Program-made: the position numbers and the translations under genes
The notes under the pieces: generated by a model
What the model saw: only the letters and a program-made list of their open reading frames with translations
Databases searched by the model: none
What the model was told of the DNA's origin: nothing
Assembly: GCF_900129505.1 (NCBI RefSeq)
Contig: NZ_LT670818.1
Span: 5,923,001-5,987,000 of the forward strand
Length of the DNA stretch: 64,000 nucleotides
DNA from: Bradyrhizobium erythrophlei
GTDB lineage: Bacteria > Pseudomonadota > Alphaproteobacteria > Rhizobiales > Xanthobacteraceae
Direction: 5' to 3'
Part shown: in pieces, positions 34,326 through 43,466 of the stretch
How the letters are laid out: every line of letters begins with the position of its first letter
How positions within the stretch are numbered: the first letter of the stretch is position 1

Positions 34326-35006
34326 ATGACGTTTTCTCTGACGGCCCGGTGTCCAGACACCGGGATGTTCGGAATAGTGATCTCGTCCTCCTCGCCGGCA
34401 GTTGCGGCACGCTGCGTTCATCTGCGCGCCAAAGCCGGCGCGGTCGCGAGCCAGAACATCACCGATCCTGTGCTGGGCCAGATCGGTCTCGACCTGCTGG
34501 CGCGGGGCCTGAGCGCCAGTGAAGTTCGCGATGCGGTCGTCGCATCGACCCCCTTCATCGCCTATCGGCAGCTTGCGTTTGTCGACGCAGTTGGGCGCGT
34601 GGCGTTCCATTCCGGCAGCAACACGCTCGGCATCCACGCCATCCATCCCGGCGATGGCGTGATTGCTGCCGGCAACTTGCTGGCCAATGACCAGGTGCCG
34701 GCCGCGATGGTCCAGAATTATCAGGCCACCGCCGGCAAGCCGTTTGCCACGCGGCTGGTCGCAGCCCTGCAGGCGGGGCTCGACCAGGGCGGGGAGGCCG
34801 GCCCGGTCCGCTCCGCGGGTCTTTGCGTGGTGCGAGATGTGTCCTGGCCGATTGTGGACTTGCGGGTCGACTGGAGCGACCGGCCGATCGCCGCGCTCGA
34901 GGAGGCCTGGACCTGCTACGAACCCCAGGTCGAAGACTATGTCCGGCGCGCGAGCAATCCGTCCGAAGCGCCCCGCTTTGGCGTGGCCGGTGAAAGCCGG
35001 ATCTGA
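34326..35006 (+). CDS. DUF1028 protein (Ntn-hydrolase-like)
   Basis: A 226-residue protein of the DUF1028 family: MTFSLTARCPDTGMFGIVIS at the start, VAARCVHLRAKAGAVASQNI, and WPIVDLRVDWSDRPIAALEE near the end. DUF1028 proteins resemble N-terminal-nucleophile hydrolases and are often next to Rid proteins and amidases. It begins 7 bases after the RidA stop, so both are co-expressed. Reaction unknown; amide or imine hydrolysis would fit the cluster. Confidence 0.85.
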   Translation: MTFSLTARCPDTGMFGIVISSSSPAVAARCVHLRAKAGAVASQNITDPVLGQIGLDLLARGLSASEVRDAVVASTPFIAYRQLAFVDAVGRVAFHSGSNTLGIHAIHPGDGVIAAGNLLANDQVPAAMVQNYQATAGKPFATRLVAALQAGLDQGGEAGPVRSAGLCVVRDVSWPIVDLRVDWSDRPIAALEEAWTCYEPQVEDYVRRASNPSEAPRFGVAGESRI

Positions 35007-35134
35007 ACGGCCGATGGGCGGGTTCAGCCCGGTCAATCCTGCTATATTCAGGCCGAAGAAACGCGATCGGCGCCCATGCCAGCAAGAGGGTGTGGTCGCT
35101 ATCGGCCATGTTCCGCAGGGATCAATAGCGCCAC

Positions 35135-36130
35135 ATGAGATACACGCTACGCCAGATCGAGTACTTCATCGCGACGGCCGAGACGGGAAGCATCACTCTG
35201 GCCTCCGAGCGCGTCAACATATCGCAGCCTTCGATCTCGACGGCGATCGCGCATCTGGAAGAGGAACTCGGAACCCAGCTTTTCATCCGTCGCCATGCGC
35301 AAGGGCTCTCGCTCACATCAGCCGGCCGGCTTTTGCTGGTCGAGGCAAAGCAACTGATCGAACAGGCCGAGCATGTCTATTCAGTCGCCTCCGAGGTCGG
35401 GGAGCGCGTCCGTGGACAATTGTCGCTGGGCTGCTTCATCACGCTCGCGCCGATGGTGATGCCGGAGCTGTCGCATTCGTTCACGTCGACCTATCCGGAA
35501 TCGCGCATCGTCCAGACGGTCGCCGACCATGAGCAGTTGCTGGAGCGTCTGCTAAGTGCCGAACTCGACGTTGCGATCACCTATGACCTGTTGATTCCCG
35601 ACGAGTTCGAGTTTCTGCCGTTGGCGAGCCTGCCGCCACACGTCGTGGTCAGCGAGGCGGGGCCTTTGGCGCGACACTCTGCCGTCAGTCTGCAGGAACT
35701 GGCACGCGAGCCGTTGATCCTGTTGGATCTGCCGATCAGCCGCGAATATTTTCTCAGCATGTTCATGAAGGAGGGCCTTGAGCCCAACATTGCATCGCGC
35801 TCGACGCACCAGGATGTGATCCGGACGATGGTAGCTAACGGCTACGGCTACACGCTGGCGAACGTTCGCCCACGTTGCGAGCTCGCGCTGGACGGACGGC
35901 GCGTCTCCCGGGTTCGCTTGTCCGGTGACCACAGGCCGATGGTGATTGGCGTGCTGACGTTGTCGCAAAGCCGCAAGCCTCGCCTGGTCACGGTTTTCGA
36001 GGAGCACTGCCGCCGCTTTGTCTCCGACGCATACATCCCGGGCATGGTGGCGCCCGTCATGGAGCGCCGCACCTTTCTGGGGCAGATCGATGGCGACGGG
36101 TCGCTGCCCGGCGACGGCTCGTCGAGTTGA
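35135..36130 (+). CDS. LysR-family transcriptional regulator
   Basis: A 331-residue LysR protein. The N-terminal winged HTH is MRYTLRQIEYFIATAETGSI continuing with RVNISQPSISTAIAHLEEEL, and the periplasmic-binding-like effector domain spans about 90-300. It lies downstream of the rightward catabolic unit in the same direction and probably controls the divergent promoter region at 30576-30860 in response to the substrate or an intermediate. LysR operators (T-N11-A) cannot be chosen reliably by eye. The length is normal plus a short polar tail. Confidence 0.9.
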   Translation: MRYTLRQIEYFIATAETGSITLASERVNISQPSISTAIAHLEEELGTQLFIRRHAQGLSLTSAGRLLLVEAKQLIEQAEHVYSVASEVGERVRGQLSLGCFITLAPMVMPELSHSFTSTYPESRIVQTVADHEQLLERLLSAELDVAITYDLLIPDEFEFLPLASLPPHVVVSEAGPLARHSAVSLQELAREPLILLDLPISREYFLSMFMKEGLEPNIASRSTHQDVIRTMVANGYGYTLANVRPRCELALDGRRVSRVRLSGDHRPMVIGVLTLSQSRKPRLVTVFEEHCRRFVSDAYIPGMVAPVMERRTFLGQIDGDGSLPGDGSSS

Positions 36131-36841
36131 TGCGCCGGACGGCCGTTGCGGGTCGGCGAAGCCGTTGCTTCGTCCCCGTGCGGGCGACCCGTTATCAAGT
36201 CGTGTCCATCCAGGTCGCGGCCCTCGATCTATAGCGGTGATGTGGGTGCTCAGTAGAGCAAAGCCGTCCGCACGGGCGAACTCCGGTATCGGACGTGAGA
36301 ACCGCGTCTTCGGAAAACGCATCCGGTCGCGCTTGTCGCTCGCGGCTGAGGATGGGCCTCGCTGCGCGTGCGAAATTGCTCGGGAGCGAGTGGCAGCTCT
36401 TGGCGCAAAGCGGACCACTCTTGGTTAGCCTCGATCTGCTTGGCTCTAGCTAGCTCAAGCTAGCTTATGATGGATTGGAACGATAATTCAAGTTTTTCAA
36501 AAGAAGGTTGTGTGTGCACGATGCGTGCACCGGCAGATCAAAGTAAATCTAGAGACAGCCGACGTGAGCGGCTGAATTGACAGCGCTCTGGCATCAGCGG
36601 GGCAGATATTCAGGAAGATGTGAGCTTGTTCGGCAAGTCGGGAATTGCTGAAGCCGAACTTTGCGAGGGCCCAATTCGCAGAATGGGCTGTTATGGAATG
36701 CTAGGTTTGGTGAGGCCGATACTCTCAGTTAAATCAATGGCGGGACCGGCGTTGGCGACGAGGCCTCCAGCGCCTACGGCGGTCGATGGGCGTTGATCGC
36801 GCCGCGATCGCCGAAGCGTCTCGCGACGTAGTGACGTCTAT
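36131..36841. other. 711-bp stretch without a supported gene
   Basis: Only overlapping shadow frames occur. A small dyad, AGCTAGCTCAAGCTAGCT, lies near 36448-36465. No RNA gene or terminator is evident. Confidence 0.4.
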
Positions 36842-37027
36842 GATGACGGTTGGTTGAGCCCGTATCATTTCATCGCCGGCGCGCTGGCCTATGGTTTCGT
36901 GCGCAAACTCGCCGCGTTCTACGTTGTCGCTGGGTTGTTCGGCTTCATCTATGCCGGCGTCATGCCGTTCTATTCGGTGCCCGCTGCGAGTATCTTTCGA
37001 CTGCAAAATGGCTATGAATCAGCCTGA
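36842..37027 (+). pseudogene. MFS transporter C-terminal fragment
   Basis: The frame reads SPYHFIAGALAYGFVRKLAA then FYVVAGLFGFIYAGVMPFYS before TGA at 37025-37027. FYVVAGLFGFIYAGVMP is a transmembrane helix of MFS carriers of the oxalate/monocarboxylate kind (usual continuation LYAVLVRENFPL). Everything upstream and downstream of these two helices is gone. Confidence 0.7.
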
Positions 37028-37182
37028 TCACGCTGAGCAGATCGAAAGTTCCGCGCTTTGGCGGAAAGCATTGAATCGGACAGTTGATCGCTTACAGATA
37101 GAGAGTTCATACAGAGGGGGTGAGTCGGCCGTGACTCCTATCATTCCGACAAGGTGGTAAGGAGTTCGACTATGCAAAAAAT

Positions 37183-37359
37183 CTATGGGCTCATAAAAAT
37201 AGGATTAAGGGCGTCCGCATCATACATAAGCCCCACTAGATGCAGTTCAGTTCGGTGAAGATCTATCTCTAGGATCGTCAAAAGAAGCGCCAACACGGCC
37301 GTGGCGAAAACGAGTGAGGGCGAGGTCTCTGTTGTGACACTCTGATCGTGCGGCGACAT
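37183..37359 (-). CDS. small membrane protein
   Basis: From ATG 37359 the product is MSPHDQSVTTETSPSLVFAT then AVLALLLTILEIDLHRTELH and a tail LVGLMYDADALNPIFMSP, 58 residues. One membrane helix with a charged IDLHRTELH face follows a polar start. The amino-acid pattern is convincing although no family is known. A longer frame from 37452 is less likely. Confidence 0.5.
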   Translation of the reverse strand: MSPHDQSVTTETSPSLVFATAVLALLLTILEIDLHRTELHLVGLMYDADALNPIFMSP

Positions 37360-37630
37360 TAGATCGCGGAGCGACCGGCAAATTGAAAGGAAGTGCCCAT
37401 ACGCCTTGAATCGTATATGCATCTCGCCCTCCTTCTGACGAAGGAAGTGCACGATAGGTTGCCGGGCGGCTACGGCTCAAGATGATAAAAGCGCGCAGCC
37501 AACGCCCCACCGGACGGGAAAACCTGCGCTCTGCCGCAGTGCAACATGGAACTGAAGGCGGGTTTGCCTTTGAACCTGGACAATCGACAACGAGGCGGAA
37601 AACTCCGGTGCGGTTCGTCGCGGCCTCACT

Positions 37631-37810
37631 ATGCCTTGCTTGGCCTTGGCCTGCGGATTGGCGGAGGCGCAGACGGATCAAACGAAGGGAATTTCGCTCA
37701 ATTCGACAACCGGCCGCACGTCTCCCGCCGAGGGTCTTCAAGGGCAAAGCCCGCCCAGTATGCAAGCCGCACCCGAAGGCTCAAGCAAGACCGTCGTGAA
37801 GCCTCACTAA
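37631..37810 (+). CDS. small secreted protein, start possibly frameshifted
   Basis: ATG 37631 gives MPCLALACGLAEAQTDQTKG then ISLNSTTGRTSPAEGLQGQS and ends SSKTVVKPH, 59 residues, with an Ala-Glu-Ala-like signal cleavage site. The signal peptide is short; a better one (VRFVAASLCLAW) is in another frame just upstream, so one base may have been gained near 37645. Mature part is polar and Ser/Thr-rich. No family known. Confidence 0.5.
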   Translation: MPCLALACGLAEAQTDQTKGISLNSTTGRTSPAEGLQGQSPPSMQAAPEGSSKTVVKPH

Positions 37811-37917
37811 TAGTTCGATGGATCCGGTTTGACCTCGCGCCGCGAGGTCCTTTACCGTCTGGTCGGATTGAGGCACGATCGCGCTTCGCGTGCCAGCACG
37901 ACAGCGATGGATGAGCG

Positions 37918-39204
37918 ATGAACTTGCGCCTGTATCTCTGCGCAATCGCTGCAGCGCTGTCGCTGGATGTCGAAGCTGCCTGGGCTCAGCTCTCCGGCCA
38001 TGGTGGACCGGTTCGAGCGCTGGCCATTTCAGCCGACGGGAAGAGCGTCCTTTCCGGCAGTTTCGACACTTCCGCCATCCGATGGTCGCTTGCGACCGAC
38101 TCCGCGGAGCAGGTTCTTCGCTTTCATTCTGACGCAGTGAATGCGGCCGTCTTCCTGCGGGACGGCCGCATGGCAACCGCTGGAGCCGATGCGCGGATAG
38201 CCATCTGGACGGCGGGCCGGCAACAGCCGGACGAGGTCTTTGAAGGCCATCGCGCACCGATTTCGGGACTTGCCGTCTCGCCCGACGGTTCGATGCTGGC
38301 ATCCGCATCCTGGGATCGCAGCGTGCGGCTTTGGCCGCTTGGTTCCGGTGCGAAGCGCGTGCTGGAGGGCCACTTGCAGAACGTCAACGGCGTTGCCTTC
38401 ATGCCGGACGGAAAATCGCTGGTCAGCGTCGGTTACGACCTTGCGGTGAGCATCTGGCCGCTGCCGGACGGACCGCCGGATGTCATCACGCTGACATCGC
38501 CCCTCAACGCGGTGGCGATCGCGCCTGACGGAGAAATCGCAGCGGGCGGTGCCGATGGGAAAGTACGCTTTCTGACCGTGGGGGCGAAGGAGGCCGGCGA
38601 GGTTCAGGCCGGTCCGACACCGATTGTCGCGCTGGCGATGTCTCGAGACGGGACGTTGATCGCGGCGGCCGGCATAGGCGGCGCCGTAGCGCTCATCGAT
38701 CGCAAGGCGCGAAGCGTGCTGCGAACGCTCGGCGGTCCGGGTTTGCCGGTGTGGTCCGTGGCATTCTTGCCCGATAACGCGACCGTGCTGACGGGCGGCG
38801 CAGACGGTGCGATCCGACGCTGGAATGCACTGACCGGTGACCCGATCGGATCCTCGCTGAGCGGAACGCCGGCCGATCCGCTGGCAGCCTTTGTAGGGGA
38901 CCACGGCGCGGAAATATTCAGGGCCTGCGTTGCCTGCCATACGCTGTCAGAGAAGGACAATGCGCGCGCCGGCCCGACCCTTGCTGGATTGTTCGGCCGC
39001 AGGATCGCGTCGTTGCCCGGCTATCGCTTTTCCGATGCGCTGAAAAGCATGTCCATCGTATGGACTCCGGAGACCGTCGCAAAACTGTTCGAGGTCGGCC
39101 CGAACGCCTATACGCCCGGCACCAAGATGCCGGAGCAACGGATCGGGTCGCCCGAGGACCGCAAGGCGCTCACCGACTTTCTCGCACGCGCGACCGCCAA
39201 ATAG
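37918..39204 (+). CDS. WD40-repeat c-type cytochrome
   Basis: A 428-residue periplasmic fusion. A signal peptide (residues 1-23, ending AAWA) is followed by about six or seven WD40 blades (for example HGGPVRALAISADGKSVLSG, HRAPISGLAVSPDGSMLASA, WSVAFLPDNATVLTGGADGA) and a C-terminal cytochrome c domain with the haem-binding CVACH near residue 342, GPTLAGLFGR and the distal Met in PGTKMPEQRI. The family is found beside formate dehydrogenase genes in rhizobia. It likely passes electrons in the periplasm, with the propeller docking a partner. Confidence 0.88.
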   Translation: MNLRLYLCAIAAALSLDVEAAWAQLSGHGGPVRALAISADGKSVLSGSFDTSAIRWSLATDSAEQVLRFHSDAVNAAVFLRDGRMATAGADARIAIWTAGRQQPDEVFEGHRAPISGLAVSPDGSMLASASWDRSVRLWPLGSGAKRVLEGHLQNVNGVAFMPDGKSLVSVGYDLAVSIWPLPDGPPDVITLTSPLNAVAIAPDGEIAAGGADGKVRFLTVGAKEAGEVQAGPTPIVALAMSRDGTLIAAAGIGGAVALIDRKARSVLRTLGGPGLPVWSVAFLPDNATVLTGGADGAIRRWNALTGDPIGSSLSGTPADPLAAFVGDHGAEIFRACVACHTLSEKDNARAGPTLAGLFGRRIASLPGYRFSDALKSMSIVWTPETVAKLFEVGPNAYTPGTKMPEQRIGSPEDRKALTDFLARATAK

Positions 39205-41223
39205 CTATCCCTTGCTCTCACGTTCGCGCAGATAATCGTCTGTCGTACGCGACGGCGCGCGCTCGGGAACGCCGGCGAACGGATCGAATTGCTGCTCGCT
39301 CATCGTAATGACGCGGCAGTCGGCGCACATCCTGATTGCATCCAGCCGCTTGTCGCCCGCGGGAAACATCCAGTGCCGGCCTTCGAGCTTCGCCGCGATC
39401 TTGTCGATCGTGCTCTTGACGCCAAACGGCTTGTTGCAACGGATGCAAAGCGCCGGCTCTTCTTCCTTGATGATCTGGGTTCTTGCCCTGGCGGCGCGGA
39501 AGTCGATCTGCGGCTTCAGCGTGATGACCTTTTCCGGGCATGTGCTCTCGCACAAGCCGCACTGCACGCAGGCGTCTTCGACAAATTTGAGCGAAGGACG
39601 TTCGGGATCGTCGAGCAGCGCGCCGGTGGGACACACCGATACGCAGGACAGGCACAGCGTGCATCCGTCCACATTGACGCTGATTGCGCCGAGCGGTGCG
39701 CCCTCGGGCAGCGCAATCACGTCGGTCGGAGCGGGCGCGACGCGGTGCAGTTCGCTCAGGGCGAAACGAAGCAGATCGGGCCGCTTGCCGACCGTCCTGA
39801 ACGTTGCGGGGTGCTGCACGGTCGGCGCCGGTTCTATCCCCCGCAGCGCCTCGCCGAGCGCATCCGGATCGTCCGTTTCGATGGTCGAAACACGGCGCCC
39901 CGAAAATCCCAGCCCGGAAAGAATGGCATCGGCCATCGCCAGCGTCTGCGAAAGTCCGGCGATGTCGTGCAGGGGTTTTGCCCGCAGAAGGAAACGCACA
40001 GCTGCCGTGCCGTAGGCGAAGGCCGCCGCGATCGCCTCCAGGCCGACCTGCGTCACCTCGTTGACGGCTAGCGGCAGCACGTTGGCCGGAAGGCCGTCGC
40101 CATGGCGGGCGAGCGCATCGATCAGCGCGCTGCCGTGTTGGCCGTCGTGGAACAGCACGATGGCCCCGGAGCCGCCGGCGTCGCGATAGGTCAGCAGCAT
40201 GGCGCGCAACTTGTGCAGCAGCGTGTCGGCAGGCGGCAGCGCATAGGAGGCCGCTCCGGTCGGGCAGGCCGCGGCGCACTGGCCGCATCCGGCGCAGATT
40301 TCGGCGCTGATCCTGACGTGATCGCCGTCCGGCGTAATTGCGCTGGTCGGGCAAAGATCGAGACAGCGGTGGCATCCCGTCAGCTTTGAACGCGAATGGG
40401 CGCAGAGTTCCGCGGCGAAATTGATGTATTTCGGCTTGTCGAAGCTTCCGACGAGGTCACGTGCTTTGAGCACCGCGCGCAGCATCGCCGCCGGGTCCCG
40501 CGGATCGGCGCGGAGATACCCGTCGCGCAGATCATGGGCGGGAAAGAGTGGCGGACCGCCAGAGAGATCAAGAACGAGATCGCAACGCGAGGTCGCGCCA
40601 TCGCGGGAAGTTTCGAAGATCAAGGTATCGCGCGAGGAGGGGCGGAGTGCCGCGTAATCGTCGATGACGAGCTCGAAGGCCCCGAAATAGCCCTTGGCGT
40701 TGCGGATCGTTCCCTTGACGATGGGGAAGGAAGTGACAGCCGGCGGCGCGATCTGCACGGCCCCAGTAATCATGACCGTGACATCAAGATGATCGGCCAG
40801 CAGTCTGCCGGCTTCGACCGCGCTCTCGTCGCGACCATAGATCAGGATCACCCCCTCACTCGACAGGTTGACGAGCGGGAAATCAGGCGCCGGCTCGGCG
40901 GTGGCGGCGAGCAGGGCCGCCATTTTCGGTCCCGCCTGGGCCCCTCCCGTGGACCAGCCTGCCGTCTCGCGCACGTTGACGAAATCGATACGCTCCGCCC
41001 GCTCGCCTGCCTCATCCGAGAACAGCGGCGCCTCCTGGGTGCAGCCGACGGTGAGCGATCCCTCTGCCCTGGCGGCATTGCGAAACTGATCAAGCTCGGC
41101 CCGGCACAGCTGGTGAAAGGTCGCGATCTCGCTGTTGCGGCATCCCCGCTTCACGGCGGCCGTATCGAGGCGCATCGTGTCTTCGCACGAGCACATCAGG
41201 ATCGTTTTGGGAGGACGTGCCAT
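39205..41223 (-). CDS. multi-cluster 4Fe-4S ferredoxin-like protein
   Basis: A 672-residue cytoplasmic iron-sulphur protein. It starts MARPPKTILMCSCEDTMRLD (a CSCEDTM motif) and carries two dicluster ferredoxin regions: CHRCLDLCPTSAI with CAGCGQCAAACPTGA in the middle, and CTLCLSCVSVCPTGA with CVQCGLCESTCPEK later. Two more Cys pairs (CIRCNKPF and MCADCR) lie near the C-terminus. ATG at 41223 is chosen because upstream frame text runs into the divergent gene. It overlaps nothing and stands with its 3' end abutting the WD40-cytochrome gene. Proteins of this kind accompany formate dehydrogenase accessory genes; electron transfer for cofactor maturation is a guess. Confidence 0.82.
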   Translation of the reverse strand: MARPPKTILMCSCEDTMRLDTAAVKRGCRNSEIATFHQLCRAELDQFRNAARAEGSLTVGCTQEAPLFSDEAGERAERIDFVNVRETAGWSTGGAQAGPKMAALLAATAEPAPDFPLVNLSSEGVILIYGRDESAVEAGRLLADHLDVTVMITGAVQIAPPAVTSFPIVKGTIRNAKGYFGAFELVIDDYAALRPSSRDTLIFETSRDGATSRCDLVLDLSGGPPLFPAHDLRDGYLRADPRDPAAMLRAVLKARDLVGSFDKPKYINFAAELCAHSRSKLTGCHRCLDLCPTSAITPDGDHVRISAEICAGCGQCAAACPTGAASYALPPADTLLHKLRAMLLTYRDAGGSGAIVLFHDGQHGSALIDALARHGDGLPANVLPLAVNEVTQVGLEAIAAAFAYGTAAVRFLLRAKPLHDIAGLSQTLAMADAILSGLGFSGRRVSTIETDDPDALGEALRGIEPAPTVQHPATFRTVGKRPDLLRFALSELHRVAPAPTDVIALPEGAPLGAISVNVDGCTLCLSCVSVCPTGALLDDPERPSLKFVEDACVQCGLCESTCPEKVITLKPQIDFRAARARTQIIKEEEPALCIRCNKPFGVKSTIDKIAAKLEGRHWMFPAGDKRLDAIRMCADCRVITMSEQQFDPFAGVPERAPSRTTDDYLRERESKG

Positions 41224-41308
41224 GCCTTGCCCAACACTCCGACTAAAGAGGCGCGGAACGGCTGCGAGCAGACTCGCGTCGGCGGTCCGTCTCGTATAGT
41301 TATGCTCA

Positions 41309-42094
41309 TTGGAGCGGAAAAGGAAGCTGGAGCGACAGCTGTCACCGACCCTACGCACGGACGCGTTCGCATCGGAACCCATCGATTTGCCTCCGCCGTT
41401 CACGCTGGTGAGGCTGCGCGAAAGCCGTGACGCCTTCACCCACGCGCTCGATATCGCCGAAGCGAGCGGCGCAGGTACCCTGGTCTATGTCGGGCGGTTC
41501 GATCTCGCGGAATTTGCGGTGGTGCTCGAACCCAACGAGCCATTGCACACCGCGCGCCGCGCTTTCTATGCCGGAATGGTGGCGCTGACCGACGCCTTGC
41601 GCGCCTATGCGCCGCCGAACAAGTCGGTCAGCATCGATTGGCCGGACGCGATCCGCATCGACGGCGGCCTGGTCGGCGGTGGGCGGCTCGGTTGGCCTTC
41701 GTCCGCGAAAGAGGACGAGGCGCCGCCGTGGCTGGTATTCGGGGCCATGATCCGAACCGTCGCGATGACTGACCAGGAACCAGGTGTTCATCCGCTTGCC
41801 GCCGCCTTGGAGCAGGAAGGATTTGGCGAGGCGGGCGCGGTTCAGGTGACAGAGAGCTTTGCGCGACATCTGATGCTGGCCGTCGACGCCTGGCAGATTA
41901 ATGGATTTGGCAACCTGGCACGCGAATTCTTGGGCAGGCTGTCGCGCGAACGGCAGGTCAGCCGGCGGATCGAAGAGAACGGGGATCTCGTCATGCACCG
42001 GATCAGTACTGGCAAAACCGAACGGTATGACCTGGTGAAAGCCCTGGCCGTGCCTTCCTGGCTCGATCCGAAACTCGGGGGACCGCGCCGGTGA
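41309..42094 (+). CDS. biotin/lipoate protein ligase-like protein (DUF4444)
   Basis: A 261-residue protein with a biotin/lipoate A/B ligase-like fold (PPFTLVRLRESRDAFTHALD; SVSIDWPDAIRIDGGLVGGG; GEAGAVQVTESFARHLMLAV). The SIDWPDAIRIDGG segment matches the BirA/LplA Trp-Pro-x-Asp region, but the classic biotin-binding GRGRxGR segment is not seen, so the ligase activity may differ. Start appears to be TTG at 41309 with weak support. It begins the rightward accessory unit of the formate dehydrogenase locus. Its stop overlaps the next gene start. Confidence 0.72.
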   Translation: MERKRKLERQLSPTLRTDAFASEPIDLPPPFTLVRLRESRDAFTHALDIAEASGAGTLVYVGRFDLAEFAVVLEPNEPLHTARRAFYAGMVALTDALRAYAPPNKSVSIDWPDAIRIDGGLVGGGRLGWPSSAKEDEAPPWLVFGAMIRTVAMTDQEPGVHPLAAALEQEGFGEAGAVQVTESFARHLMLAVDAWQINGFGNLAREFLGRLSRERQVSRRIEENGDLVMHRISTGKTERYDLVKALAVPSWLDPKLGGPRR

Positions 42095-42630
42095 AGCTCT
42101 TGCGTACCATCGCGCTTGATCGATCCGACACGTTCGTCTTCGACGCGGCGGCGGAGCCTGGCGACTGGGCTGTGTCGGGCGCCTTCCGCTTTTGCGATCG
42201 GGATCGCGGCAAGCTCACGGGCAAGGACCGTTCGGCGTTCCGCAGCGGCTTTCTCGGGGTGCAATCATGGGGCTGGTCGACGCTGGTGCAGATCGTCCCG
42301 GCGACGGCGGCCGATCGTCGAGCCCTGGTGGAACTCCTTGCCGCGCAATTGGTCGACCGGTTCGGCGCGCCCGATCTCGCAACCGCACAGCTTGCCGCCG
42401 AAGAGGAAATCGCCTTTGCGGAACAGCTCTGCACGCATCCCGTCGGCAGTCTGATTGCGGTCCACCGCACGGCGACCGATGGCGAGGTCAGGGAGTCATT
42501 CCGGAGGTTGAAGTTGCGGGAAGGGATGGGTCACAGCAGGGCGTTCTCTTTCATGGAGGTCGAGGATGACACTGAGCCCGACAGTGATGTCAATCTTGCC
42601 GATAGGACTTCGGAGCCGCCGCGCCGATGA
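42091..42630 (+). CDS. formate dehydrogenase-associated protein (DUF6505 type)
   Basis: A 179-residue cytoplasmic protein starting with GTG: KLLRTIALDRSDTFVFDAAA, AVSGAFRFCDRDRGKLTGKD, FLGVQSWGWSTLVQIVPATA. No membrane segment or catalytic motif is seen. I recall the family from formate dehydrogenase clusters of rhizobia, near the DUF4444, DUF6352, DUF3305 and DUF3306 genes. It overlaps both neighbours by four bases, so translational coupling is expected. Role unknown. Confidence 0.7.
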   Translation: MKLLRTIALDRSDTFVFDAAAEPGDWAVSGAFRFCDRDRGKLTGKDRSAFRSGFLGVQSWGWSTLVQIVPATAADRRALVELLAAQLVDRFGAPDLATAQLAAEEEIAFAEQLCTHPVGSLIAVHRTATDGEVRESFRRLKLREGMGHSRAFSFMEVEDDTEPDSDVNLADRTSEPPRR

Positions 42631-42954
42631 AGGATTTCTGGATTTCCTGCGGCCATCATCTGCTCGATCGCAATGCGAGCGGCGGGCTAGTGGTCACAGA
42701 TGAGCTTCTGAAAGCCTATTTTGCGCGTCCCGAGCTGATGCCGCCGGAAGAGGCCTGCGCGGTCGAACGCAGATTGCATCCGGAATTGCTCGCTATTCCG
42801 TCTCAGCTTCGCCGAGGCTACGCTCGTGGCTGACACGATCGCGCGCGAGCCGGTCTATCTGATCCTTGCGATGACGCCGGATCAGGGCGTGCGGATGAAG
42901 CCGCAGAATCTTCTGAGGGGATTGCCAGTCAAACACCTGGAGGCGGCAAGTTGA
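42627..42954 (+). pseudogene. DUF6352-type accessory gene with internal deletion
   Basis: The N-terminus MKDFWISCGHHLLDRNASGG and RRLHPELLA is intact for about 57 codons. The text then changes frame and gives FRLSFAEATLVADTIAREPV, YLILAMTPDQGVRMKPQNLL and GLPVKHLEAAS before TGA at 42952-42954, which I recognise as the C-terminus of the same family. About 200 middle residues are missing at a junction near 42797, and the joint is out of frame. The first frame stops at 42833. The rest of the operon, with overlapping starts and stops, is undamaged. Confidence 0.75.
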
Positions 42955-43466
42955 GCCCCGCTGCGACACCCTTGCTGCGCATTCTCGTCGGCGTCGTGGT
43001 CGAACGCCGCAAGGCGGACTCGCCGTGGGTCGATTTCGTCTGGCGCGGCGTCGGCGTGTTGCCCGACGAGCCGGAGATGAAGCCATGGACGGTGCTGGGC
43101 GAGCAGGACGAGGCCACGCTGTATTATGCCGGCAGCGCTACGGTCGATCTCTATCGCTCCGAAACCCAGCTCTATCGCGACAATATTACCTCCGGCGCCC
43201 CCGGCATCTGGATCGTGTTGAGCCCATCGGAGGGCCCCAGGCCCTATGCGATATCGGCGGTCACGGCCGATCCCGCGGAAGGGGAGGCGTTCACGGAAGC
43301 AGGCGCCAATCTGGTCGAAGCCGTGCCGATGCCCGAAGCTATCCGCGGCGCGATTGAAAATTTCATCGCCGAACACCACGTCGAAAGGGAGTTTGTCAAG
43401 CGCAAGCAGAGCCGCGCCGATCCCGAGGCTCTGGCACGACGTGATCATGAAGGTGAGCACGAATGA
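42951..43466 (+). CDS. DUF3305-family protein
   Basis: A 171-residue protein starting TTG at 42951, overlapping the previous stop (TTGA). Text: LLRILVGVVVERRKADSPWV, DFVWRGVGVLPDEPEMKPWT, YRSETQLYRDNITSGAPGIW. DUF3305 genes accompany DUF3306 and formate dehydrogenase genes in alphaproteobacteria. No catalytic motif visible; a role in enzyme assembly is inferred from context. Confidence 0.82.
   Translation: MSPAATPLLRILVGVVVERRKADSPWVDFVWRGVGVLPDEPEMKPWTVLGEQDEATLYYAGSATVDLYRSETQLYRDNITSGAPGIWIVLSPSEGPRPYAISAVTADPAEGEAFTEAGANLVEAVPMPEAIRGAIENFIAEHHVEREFVKRKQSRADPEALARRDHEGEHE

Noticed and set aside
37172..37258. 28-codon frame with good ribosome site (MQKIYGLIKIG)
   Set aside because: The Shine-Dalgarno is strong but the product lacks sense after ten residues and overlaps the antisense membrane-protein gene.
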